Assembly: GCA_014529385.2 (NCBI GenBank)
Contig: CM043950.1
Coordinates: forward strand, 81,478,843 to 81,542,842
DNA from: Adiantum capillus-veneris
Taxonomy: Eukaryota; Streptophyta; Polypodiopsida; Polypodiales; Pteridaceae
Length of the DNA stretch: 64,000 bases
Reading direction: 5' to 3'
The notes under the pieces: model-generated
The model's input: the letters and a program-made list of their open reading frames with translations, nothing else
What the model was told of the DNA's origin: nothing
The model's database searches: none
Program-made: the position numbers and the translations under genes
In this document: piece by piece, positions 34,861 through 44,718 of the stretch
Position numbering within the stretch: position 1 is the first letter of the stretch
How the letters are laid out: the number at the start of each line of letters is the position of its first letter

Positions 34861-36876
34861 CCCCATCATTTTTTAAAACAACAACAATTAAATCTAATTA
34901 AAATAACATACTTTTAGATAAAGGCACAAGATAGTATTAAGAAAATAGTGTTTGAAGGACCTAACGTATCACAATTGATCAATTCAATACACTATCCTGC
35001 CTTTTTATACTTTAGGAGTCTGTTGGTACATGATAATGGCATGCATCATTAAACCTAGTATAAAAAATACTCTAAGAAGCATTCGCACCTTTTTCATCAG
35101 CTACTACAATGTCTTGAGGGGCTCTATCATCCTCTTGTGCATCCTCATTGCCTGCATCATCATCCTCATTATCTTCATCATTTTCTTTTGCGCACTCAAT
35201 ATCCACAACTGGACTCATTTCTCCAACATTGTCTGCCCCCCCTTGATGATCAAAATTTGTAGATTCTTGAACTTCACTATCATCCATGTTGTCTACGTTA
35301 TCGTTGTCTTCATTTCCATCAACATCCTCTCCATTGCTTTGTTGCTCATCGATGTCAAGATTGTTAAGGTCTTCTTTTTCTTTATCATCCAGCTCCACTG
35401 TTTGTCTCGCAAGTGATGCTTGACTTGCAACACACCACTCCTGCAAGGACGGATTGCTCTCCAAAAGACTAGAGCATTGAGATTCTAGCTCCATTGCTTC
35501 AAAATCATCTTTACATAGAGCAATTTCCCTTCTCTTCTTCGACAAGCTTTGCTACAACACAACTCCACCGCAAAAAATGTCCAACACATAGCTTTGCTCA
35601 GGACAAAACCCTGTGATAAGTCCATCAATGAAGTTTCTATCAATAAATTCATGATCCTTGCCACAAGATCCTGAGAAAAAGACTCTTTTTGTATGAGCTT
35701 TGTCAATAGCCTCAAATCTATCAACCTTGCTAACAAAAAGAGCAACCATTGCAGAGTCCACAGTTCCATCTATCCATGATTCATCTCTTGTTGCTTGGAT
35801 ATTTCCATATTCAATATGGACCTTAGTTGACTGGCTAGAAACCCCTTCAACAAGCATTCCGATATTGATGAAATCAATGAAACACACTAGCACATATTCG
35901 TATTGTGCATTCAATGTGTTTAGATTGAGTACCAAATTTGCAAAAAAATCTATAGAGAGCTTTTCTTTAGTACCATGAAGATCCAAGACAACCAATTGAA
36001 ATGGTACGTGCTCTGTATTGCAAAAGTCTTTGATCTTCCCCATATCAAACCCCACCCCCTTGATTCTCCATGGAATAGACTCATCTTGAGATATAATGCT
36101 CATATTAGCTCTATAAAGATGATTGACGAGAGTTATTACACTTTTTGGAAGTGAGGGTGGAGTCTTCTTTGCTCTGTTGAGGGAGTCCTTGACATAGTAC
36201 TGGCTATATCTCCTCATTTGATTGTACTCATGCTCTCCTATCTTGTACTTCTCACAAACTTGCTCCCAAGATAAATTTTCCCTTGTCAAATCAAAGAAGA
36301 ATGATATTATTGCTTCTTTCAACACTCGATCTGTTTTTAGCTTCCAAGCCATCTCATCCATTTCCATTCTATGAGGGGTATGCTTGCTCTTCTTTAGCAA
36401 GATGGTTTTGTCCAGGATTGCATTTTGTAGTTCAAGAACTTCTTTATTCTCGAGGCCTAAAATGCACCTGAACAATGTAGGTGCCAGTGTTGCTGTGCCA
36501 GGTGCTTGTCGAATCTGACCACCCTTCATAGTTAGAAATTTAGGATTTTTGTTGGAACCTTCGTCAATTGTTTCTCCCTTTGTATTTGGTAGCAAACCTC
36601 GAGCATATTGTCTCATGATCTTGACCCAATTCTACCATATCTTCTCATCACATAGAAGCAAATGCAAGTCGGTCTTGACAAATCCCTTTTGAAGTGTGTG
36701 CTCTGTTGTCTCAACAAAGGTCTGCAAAATTGAAAATTCCAACATCAATATTGACAAGGCTCTAACTTGTGGGATTGAGACGTATACTTAATAAGTTCAA
36801 GCCTAGCTAGATTGAATTGTTTCTTTATATGCTCACATACATCTATGCAAAGTCCAAAATACATGGGTATATGTAA

Positions 36877-36950
36877 GTGGGGCTCAAACTTAAGTTCGAG
36901 CCTCGCTTAGCCTCATATGCAAGTGACACTAAATCTTAAGTTAAAACCTC
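36877..36950. repeat. Family B copy in the first coding intron
   Basis: GGGCTCAAACTTAAGTTCGA with the arm completed to GCCTC lies at about 36,880-36,904, with a second degenerate copy at about 36,940, both inside the predicted intron 37069-36722. Confidence 0.75.
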
Positions 36951-38539
36951 AATTTAAGTTCTAAATGATCACATGGAGGTCTTGCTTGAGCCTATGATAG
37001 ACTCTAGTTTACAAATAGATATTGATTAAAAAGACTTACATCCATGTTTTCAAAGAATCAAACAAGTACCTTCCAAGCCTCAAAGTCCTTCTTGGTTTGG
37101 TTGACACCAGGTCGTGGCTTAGAAGGACAACCATTTGCATGCCATTGTGCTCGTGCTTGCATAAGTTGGTCAAGAAATGGCTCCTTTTGCATTGACATTG
37201 CAACAGATAGATTCGCATCTTTGGAGATTTCACGAGAGATCTTTGGTGGGCAATTGAGAATAATCTTTGATCGTCTATATTTGAATTGTTGACGCAATTG
37301 AGGGGTAACCTTTGCAACGTTTGCACCTTGCAAACGTTTTGCAGCACTAATGGAGTGTTGTCCAGAGATGATCCAGTAATCAACATTGCGAACATCCTCT
37401 TTGGCAAGTTTGTCAAGAGGATGTTTTTTGGAAGGATCACAAGGCATCAAAATTGCTAGTATCTCCTCTTGCTTTGGTTCTTGAATGAAGTCTAAAGTCA
37501 AAATCCTGACCCAATCTAGATTTAATCTTCTGTACACATAGTTTGATGGAGCAGGAAAACACCTTGTCACGTCAATGCTAAAGACTTCATTGATCCCAAA
37601 AGGATAGAATCCCTTCTTGATTTCTAAAGAGGTCAGTGCCTTGTTATCTTCGGATGGAGTTTCCATGTCCATAAACTCCTCTTCCAAAACCTCTTTTTAT
37701 TCTGCACTCTTTTTCATCTTCCTCTTTGCTAGTTTTTGTCGATCTTCCTCAAGAGTAGAATCATCCTTTGCCTTTCTTTTTCTTCTGAGTCCTTGTGCAT
37801 CTTGCCCTTGTGAACCTTCTTGCTCCTCTAAATTAATGGTGGCAGTGATCTTCTCTACATGTGTTGAAGCGCTTGCACGGGCACCTCTTGATGTTGCAAA
37901 TGCACTCCTAACTATGGCTTTCCCTGTCTTCTCCACAACTTTCTTAGGTAGTGCCCCTATTGGTTTCTTTGCAGGTACAATCTTCTTTGGTAAGCTCAAG
38001 ACTCGCTTTGCATGTTTCACTGCCTTCACTAGGTCTTCCACATAGTCCACACCCGAGTCTTCTTGATTAGTGAAACTGGAGATCTTCAATCCTAATTTCA
38101 CGATAGAGTTTTCTTTTCCTAGTTTGTTACCATTCATGTCTGCTACATGAAAAGTGCCCAATGATAAGCAAAACTTGTTTGCCTTTATGGTCTCTCCAAT
38201 AGGTAGCACATTACATGCAAAGCATGGCATTGCTGTTGCATCCACATAATCGTTGACACCCACAACAATCCCCATGTCTCCATATTTCATATCACCTTGT
38301 GACGAATATAGATGGATGTCACCTTTGTAGTTTGCATCTGTATCGTAGGTATCCACAAACCACTTCACTCCTTCTTCTTTTGTTAACTCAAAGGTCTTGT
38401 CAACCTTTATTCTTGGAGCAGTAGTTTTGGCGTGAGTGGACATTCCAAGAACATCGAGTGTGAAGACTTGTGCACCCTGCTCTGGTATACTTGGTACATT
38501 GGAAGCCTCCATTCCTGAAACAACCAAAAATAACAATGT

Positions 38540-39960
38540 TAGAACCTAAACAAGGAGCATATGTTTAAGTTAAATAGTACATTTTAAAAAAACACTAGCA
38601 TGTGTAGGCGAGGCTCGAACTTAAGTTTGAGCCAAAAGATGTTGTTTTGTACCCTTGCTAGCCACAAGGATGTCATGAGACTAGTCTTGCAAGTTAGTGC
38701 TACATTAAATTTGAGCCTAAAAGTGAAGCTCTATGATTTTTCAAGCTAGAAGGATGTCATGAGGCTAGGCATGCACCCTAGTGCTACATTAGCATATGGA
38801 GAGGAAGCTCAAACTTAAGTTTGAGCCTAAAAGTGAATTTTTATTCCCTGATGCACTTGAGGCTCGAACTTAAGATCGAGCCTAAAGGTGCTATTCTATG
38901 CCCTTGATAGCCACAAATATGTCATCAAGCTAGCCTTCCATGCTAGTGCTACACTCAAATATGCAAGTGGGGATCAAACTTAAGTTTGAGCCTCTTGTCA
39001 TTGGTAACCAAAAGGATGCCATGAGGCTAGACTTAAGTTCAATCCTAAGTGTTTTTCTATTCTTGCATGAATCCTAAAAGGAATTAGTAATCTAGATTTT
39101 CATGATAGTGCTATACTAACATATCTAGGTGAGGCTCGAACTTAAGCTCGAGCCTCTTGCCTTTGGTAGCCACAAGGATGTCCCTCAGCGAGCCTTACAC
39201 CCTAGTGCTACAATAGCATATGAAAATAAGGCTAGCCACAAGGATGTCATGAGGCAAGCCTTGCATCCTAGTGCTAAAGAATATGCACTTGAGGCTCGAA
39301 CTTACTCATGCCTCTGGTATACTAACATATCTATACTAACATTTCATGATAGTGCTATACTAACATATCTAGGTGAGGCTCAAACTTAAGCTCGAGCCTT
39401 TTGCATCTGGTAGCCACAAGGATGTCCCTCGGCTAGCCTTACACCCTAGTGCTATGATAGCATATGCAAATAAAGCTATCCACAAGGATGTCATGAGGCA
39501 AGCCTTGCATCCTAGTGCTAAAGAATATGCACTTGAGGCTCGAACTTAAGATCGAGCCTAAAGGTGTTCTTCTATGCCCTTGGTAGCAACAAGCCCTACA
39601 TGCTGGTGCTACTCTAGTATATGCAAGTGAGGATCGAACTTAAGTTTGAGCCTACTGGCATTGGTAGCCACATAGATGTCATGAGGCTAACCTTACACCC
39701 TAGTGCTAAAGTAACATATACAGTTGATGCTCAAACTTAAGTTCAAGGCAGACTTGCTATATTAGCATATGTAGGCAAGGTTCGAACTTAAGCTCGAGCC
39801 TCTTTCCCTAAGTAGCCACAAGCATGCCATTAAGCCAAACTTGCTACAATAGCATATGTAGGCGAGGTTCGAACTTAAATTTGAAGCGCTTTCCCTAGAG
39901 TAGTTAAGTCTCAAGCACTTGCATGAGGCAACGCTTTCATGCTAAAATATACACAATAAG
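38540..39960. repeat. Main family B array upstream of the fusion gene
   Basis: At least thirteen copies of the CTTAAG-centred palindrome (near 38,609, 38,808, 38,871, 38,968, 39,023, 39,131, 39,292, 39,376, 39,535, 39,628, 39,727, 39,778, 39,863) alternate with a longer unit containing CCACAAGGATGTCATGAGGC and CCTAGTGCTA. Spacing is 60-165 bp, so the array is tandem but irregular. The copy at 39,131-39,156 matches its own reverse complement at 24 of 26 positions. No ORF is credible. Confidence 0.85.
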
Positions 39961-40767
39961 CTCATGAGGTCACACTAGAGTGGAATATGCTAGTGCTTTG
40001 AGAGCATTAGAAGGTGAGGTTTAAGCTACATCAGCTCATTGTTCTAGTTTCTCAACAAGGAAACAAGGCACCAAAAACGAGCTAAATATCAAAAGCAAAG
40101 AATCTACGTCAAGTGGAAATGTCACACTCAATACCCAACCAAGTAAGTGTTGTTATCTATCTTTTTCTTTAAGTAGATTAATTACTTAATTAGAGTTTAA
40201 AAAAAAGTTAATTAAAGTACTTATTGATTAAGTACTCTAATTAAAGAATAGACACTTACTTTCAATTTATAGAGCGTGATTTTAGACGTAGTTGTAGTTT
40301 GATTAACTTAATGATAGAGTTTAAAAGGTGTATCAAGGAGACGGTAGCAAACAATAATGAGTATAAGTAGTCATTAGAAGTAGATTAAATAGAGATTAGA
40401 AACTAATAGAATGATATTGAAGACTAAACTTTTGAGATGCAGGTTTAGGAGAGATTAAGTTAACTCTGTGTGTGTGTGTGTGTATGCATATCTTTCTCTT
40501 TTTGATTGCAGGTGAAGATCTGATTGCAGTTTAGATTTGAAATTTGAATTTCAAATTCGAAAGGCTTATCCAGGTGCACTTCTTTGTCTCTCTCTCTCTC
40601 TCTCTCGTGTGTGTGTGTGTGTGTGTGTGTGATATCTTCTTCTAATCTTTCTGTGTAATTACCATCAGCTCCTCTTAATCACTCCCTAATCTCTCTATGT
40701 ATAGAGCGTTTTGGGACTGCAAATAGATTCATAGAAGAGAGGGAGATGGGAAAGTAAAGAGCCATAC
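39961..40767. other. Non-coding region with simple repeats
   Basis: AT-rich sequence with a self-complementary stretch near 40,170-40,250 (TACTTAATTAGAG and CTCTAATTAAAG). Simple repeats follow: (GT)n at 40,469-40,484, (CT)n at 40,588-40,606 and (GT)n at 40,608-40,632. No gene was recognised. It would be intronic or promoter-proximal for the minus-strand fusion gene. Confidence 0.5.
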
Positions 40768-40996
40768 CTGTCACGTCGTCGTCAGCTTTTTCACTGTCTG
40801 CACAAAAACCGAAACCCTGTTTCAATGCAGAAGAGAGAGAGGCAGAGAGAGAGAGATAGAGAATTAATCTAGAGTTGTGAAAAAGAGCCTTGTGGGGCCG
40901 CGAGCAGATTCGCAGAGGGCAAGGAGATGCGGGAGTAAAGAATCTCACCTGTCGCGCCGTCGTCGAATTCGTCACAGTCTGCCGAAAAATCCAAAC
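40768..40996 (-). other. Duplicated candidate first exons of the fusion gene
   Basis: Two short blocks, 40996-40949 and 40816-40768 on the minus strand, are similar (GGTTTCGGTTTTTG...GACGTGACAG and GTTTGGATTTTTCGG...GCGCGACAG). Each ends at a good splice donor (ACAG|GTGAGA and ACAG|GTATGG). Either could join the acceptor TTTCAG|GAATGGAGG at 38514; the second block keeps an open frame into the ATG. They are likely alternative leader exons made by a local duplication of about 180 bp. This is a prediction only. Confidence 0.35.
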
Positions 40997-41639
40997 CTAT
41001 TATAATATAGAAGGTTTTAAAAGCATCAAAAAGCTTTTAATAGCTTTTTCCACCAACCCTACCAAGGTTATATTAGAAAACTCACATGCGTGGACCAAAA
41101 CTAATGGTTTTCATGATGGTTAAAAGAAGTGAAAAAAAAAACTTTTCACGAAAATCAACATAACTTTCACATACGGAGTTCGATTGCAAAACCTTTTTTA
41201 TGAGCCTGTAGCTTGAGAGCGGCTCTACGCTTTTTTGAAAACAGGTTTTATGAACAATTTTCAAAAAAACGACGTTTAAGGGGTCAAAAAATTCGACGAA
41301 GTTAGGGGTGTGTAGAACTAGTTTTTTGAGAGTTTTGGGAAAATAATACTCACAAGTTGGACATAGTTTTGACTTCCCTTGGCTAAAACCTCTTAGGATC
41401 AATGAGTGAGGGACCCACCTCCACCAACCCTCTTCCTTAACCGATTTCATTGCACCTTTTTGCATGTAAAATTGTCCTACTACAACACGTAAAACACCCG
41501 GACTATAATCACCAAGAATCGATTTACACATAAACAACTGAGAAAAAAACCTCATTGTATTTTGAATGTCCATCAACGCTCAATTTTCATAGCATAATCT
41601 CCAAGGCCACCTATACTCGAACTAATGTCCTATCCTAAA
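40997..41639. other. Non-coding, repeat-like, no gene recognised
   Basis: Contains wording (CATAACTTTCACATACGGAG, GTAGCTTGAGAG, TTAGGGGTGTGTAGAA) that recurs in diverged form at 46,550-46,700 (CATAACTTTCACAAACGG, GTAGCCTGAGAG, CAGGGGTGTCTAAAA), so both belong to an old dispersed repeat. The minus-strand frame 41576-41082 across it is not credible as a protein. Confidence 0.5.
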
Positions 41640-42620
41640 AGAAAACTATATGACTAACTAGGCTCGAACTTAAGTTTGAGCCACTCATGCAACTGCTTTG
41701 AAGCCTCACCTTCTTGTAAGCTCCGACTCTTTTGATAGGTCATTCAAGGAAACTTGGGTTTGATGTAAAGCTCATCATTACCTTGGATCCACCTTACAAC
41801 TCTTTAAATGTATAATATAGCTCGAACTTCAATTTGAGTCTCCTTCCAAATTCAAGGCTACTTCAACATAGCTTGGGTTTTTTCTCACACCTGTTGTTGC
41901 TCGTAGATTTCTAACACTAGAATGTGCATCTATGCTCAAACTTGAGTTTGAGCCTTCTACCAAATTCCATGGGTGCCTCCATGTAACTTGGGCTACATCT
42001 TGCAACCTGTGTGACAAGTTTAGATTTCTAACACTTGGATGTACATTTAGGCTCAAACTTGAGATCGAGCCACCAACAAAATTCCATGCTTGCCTCTATG
42101 AAACTTTTGGCTTTGTGAAACTCTTTTTATCTAGGTATTTATAGCACTTAGATGTACATCTAGGATCAAACTTGAGCTTAAGCCTCCTACCGTCGTGCGT
42201 GGGTTGACTTATAGCTTGAGATCCATCTTGCAACTATTTTAAGCTAAAGATTTCTAGCACTTAGACCTACATTTAGGCTCCATCTATGCTCCGACATTGT
42301 AACTTAGGCACCATATTGGACCTATTTTCAGCTTTAGATTTCTAGCACTTAGATGTACATTTAGGCTCAAACTTGAGCTCGAGCCTCCTACCATCCCCAA
42401 TGGGTTGATTCAGTATAACTTGAGATCCATCTTGTAACTCTTGTGAGCTATATATTTCTAGCACTTGGATGTGCATAAAGGCTCCATCCTCTTATCAAAT
42501 TCCATGGGTGCCTCTGCAATGTAACATAGTCCCTATCTTGCAACTTTTGTCATCTTTATATTTCTAGCACTTGGATGTACATACAGGCTCGAGCTTCCTA
42601 CCATCCTCCATGGATTGACT
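41640..42620. repeat. Family B subfamily array (CTTGAG core)
   Basis: Seven or eight units of about 110-125 bp contain TTTCTAGCACTTAGATGTAC, a palindrome variant AGGCTCAAACTTGAGCTCGA with GCCT completing the arm (near 41,822, 41,934, 42,051, 42,163, 42,365), and CATGGGTTGACTCAGTGTAA. The core has changed from CTTAAG to CTTGAG relative to the left-hand array, so this is a distinct subfamily. It would lie in the intron before the exon at 42,760. Confidence 0.8.
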
Positions 42621-42759
42621 CAGTGTAGATTTTCTTAATTGAATGGGATGCAAGATTTTGCCAAAATTGTGAGTGTATCTTGGGAATGCATTAAATTTTG
42701 AGTTATATGTTCAGACATACAATTTTACTGATATCTCTTGATTTTCTAAAAAATTGCAG

Positions 42760-43229
42760 GGTCCAAAACAAGGTGATTCAATGTTTCTTGTTGATGGTTC
42801 CACAAGGAAAGCTCGTGGGGTTATTCATTCCACTGATGCATCTCAACGTTGTGGTTTTGAATTGATTGGCACAACATGTGTGGCAATACATGTACTAGAA
42901 AGTTTTGATGACACCTTCTTGATTCCATTCGTCACAATGGATGCAAGAACCATGTCTCAAGCAGTTGGAAGCATCATCAAATGGACATTGCATAATATTG
43001 TTATGGACAGAAGAAAATCTCACACAATAGATGAGGATTTTCTTGTTGGTCAAGAAGATGGCTTGATAGATAGAGCGAGTTGGAAAGAGAAAAGAGTCAT
43101 CCTTTGGGCTGACAATAGATCTACAAAACTTGGTAATGGAGTGGTATTGCTGGTCCACCCATATGAGGCTATAAACTGTACTGAACTAGGTGAGAGTAGC
43201 TTGGGTGTCATTATGGAAGGGTCGATGCA
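42760..43229 (+). pseudogene. Exon of an unknown gene, truncated by element 2
   Basis: A splice acceptor AAATTGCAG|GGTCC at 42,759 opens a clean frame (GDSMFLVDGSTRKARGVIHS, QAVGSIIKWTLHNIV, KRVILWADNRSTKLGNGVV) that is cut at 43,229 by the element 2 LTR. The pattern of a 'status/VxSTD ... P ... TxxxAxGSxIxW' block resembles the small domain found in plant transposase-associated (CACTA-linked) proteins, by recollection and weakly. The rest of the exon would lie beyond the right edge of the window. Confidence 0.45.
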
Positions 43230-44174
43230 TGTTGACCACTGGGTCAACAACACAACATAACTCAAGTTTCGTACCAAAGTCTTATCTTTTGCGAGTTATG
43301 AAATGCTGCGGATTATGGATATAAACGTCATTTGTAATGAGTAGTTATTCTAGTTTCAGAAGCCGGGGTGTAATGGCACTTCCAGATTGTAAATACAAAG
43401 CCATTTGACCCTTTCAACCCCATTTTTGGTTAAACCTACGATAGCCTTAGTATCTAAGCTACCTAGGTTATTTTGTAAAGGGACTTTAATCATAATCAAA
43501 CTTGAGCGCTGCCGTCTACTGTGTGTGAGAGAGAGAAAGAGAGTGAGCGTGAGCTTCATCCTCTCGCTACGCCCGGCTCGCTCAACACATTGGAGATCCG
43601 ATTGCACCATTGTTGTAGGCTCGAGGAGAGCTACGCGACGACGCCAAGCATTCCACGCGAGAAGAAGCGCACACGCCGACGCATCTACGAGCTATTTGTG
43701 GCCGTAAGTGTATCAAACGATGTCTTTTTTCTGCGTGCTAGTAGTCTATAGAATCGTGGCGACATAAGCTACGCATAGGTACTCATAAATTTCAGTTTCG
43801 GTCACTTTCAAAATTTGGCTCTGTCATCCTACGCGTTTTCCGCAGAAGGGTTTTGAGTGTAGAAGCTTAGGGACAGGTGTATCCTAGTGAGGGGATGGTG
43901 TTCCTTAAGTTTCGTACGAATCTGGCATGATTAGGAGAGTTACCTTTAGCATGTGTGTATGTGGCTAGGTGGTGTAGTTGAGAGCAATGAGGTTCTTGAT
44001 TGTGGTTTAGTTGGCCTTCCAGAGTGTTGTATGTGTAGGATGGTCTCAGCCTGACAAGCTTAAGAGATTTCCTCCGTGTGCCTATCGTGTCATCTGTGTC
44101 CTCGATTGACATTATGTTGATCTAGGTAGTGTTTGCATGCACTTCATGGGTGTGTGAGTCTATCCTGTACAACA
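43230..44174 (+). repeat. Element 2 5' LTR (945 bp)
   Basis: Starts TGTTGACCACTGGGTCAACA, ends TATCCTGTACAACA and is followed one base later by the primer site. Its first bases form a 7-bp inverted repeat (GTTGACC...GGTCAAC). Bases 43483-43487 (ACTTT) mark the point where the copia element sits in the other LTR. A family A half-site (GTCATCCTACGCGT) lies at 43,823-43,836. Confidence 0.93.
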
Positions 44175-44175
44175 T

Positions 44176-44193
44176 TGGCGCCGCTGCCGGGGA
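44176..44193 (+). other. Element 2 primer-binding site (tRNA-Asp type)
   Basis: TGGCGCCGCTGCCGGGGA differs from the element 1 site by one base (T to C) and fits the plant tRNA-Asp 3' end with one mismatch. Confidence 0.88.
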
Positions 44194-44718
44194 CACAAGG
44201 ACCTAAGTAGGTTTCCTACTAACACTCGTGTGATGGTTGCTTGATTTAGTTTCGGCCAAAGAAAGCGTTTTTCTTAAGTGGATCCGGAAGAGGATATTCC
44301 GTGATCAAGTGGATAGCCAGGAAGCGTGTGTCTTGCCGAGGGTCTGCGACTAGATAGGTTTAGTTAGGATCTGTGGATTAGAGTAGTTGTTGGTGGTCGA
44401 GTGATTTGTGAGGTGATAAAAGCGTTTACTAGTCCGTGTGTGGCATTGAAGCGTTTTTCTACTCATAGATGCAAAACCCCATATGATTTGTAGGAGTAGC
44501 TTTAGGTAAGTGATCCGATTCTGATCTAGAGCTATTCATCACTGAATTATTTGCTAAAGTACTTGATTGCATTTGAAATCATGGAAAAGTGTGCTTTTGA
44601 GGGTAGAAATTGCATTAAACAAGCTTTTGTGGATATTTTTGTATGACTGACTGATGCTATGCATATAAAAGAGCAATTGCAAGGGTTCTGTGAAGAAAAC
44701 CTGCAATTCTGTAAACAT

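Larger units (their letters stand above)
32666..38512 (-). pseudogene. ParB-like / DNA-methyltransferase-like fusion gene, 4 coding exons
   Basis: Predicted exons 38512-37070, 36721-35089, 33475-32972 and 32889-32666 join with GT-AG borders and keep frame at all three junctions, giving a 1267-codon frame with three stops (TAA 37699-37697, TAG 36634-36632, TAG 35554-35552). Residues 1-270 are unrecognised and end in a basic nuclear-signal-like stretch (LRRKRKAKDD, KLAKRKMKK). About 330-400 is ParB-like: VDYWIISGQHSISAAKRL. About 715-890 has the circular order of beta-class N6/N4 methyltransferases: a DPPY-position motif LVVLDLHGT, then FSGSCGKDHEF, then SAM-site SYVLDIFCGG and REIALCKDDFEAM. 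DLHG in place of DPPY suggests no catalysis even before the stops. An acidic tail (about 890-1060) and a basic C-terminus follow. Bacterial and phage ParB-methylase fusions share this order. Confidence 0.62.

Noticed and set aside
35030-35416. Hydrophobic plus-strand ORF, apparent membrane protein
   Set aside because: It is the antisense shadow of the acidic Asp/Glu-rich tail of the minus-strand fusion gene.
35552-37699. Stop codons in the fusion gene explained by RNA editing or stop read-through
   Set aside because: Known stop-removing editing is organellar in plants and this gene is nuclear with spliceosomal introns; simple pseudogene decay is the plainer explanation.
41082-41576. 164-codon minus-strand ORF
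   Set aside because: The sequence belongs to a dispersed non-coding repeat that recurs at 46.5 kb with the frame not conserved.
15072-44174. Treating 15072-16004 and 43230-44174 as the LTR pair of one 29-kb element
   Set aside because: They share only short blocks and differ at both ends. 43230-44174 pairs with 58247 onward, and each has its own primer site and gag.
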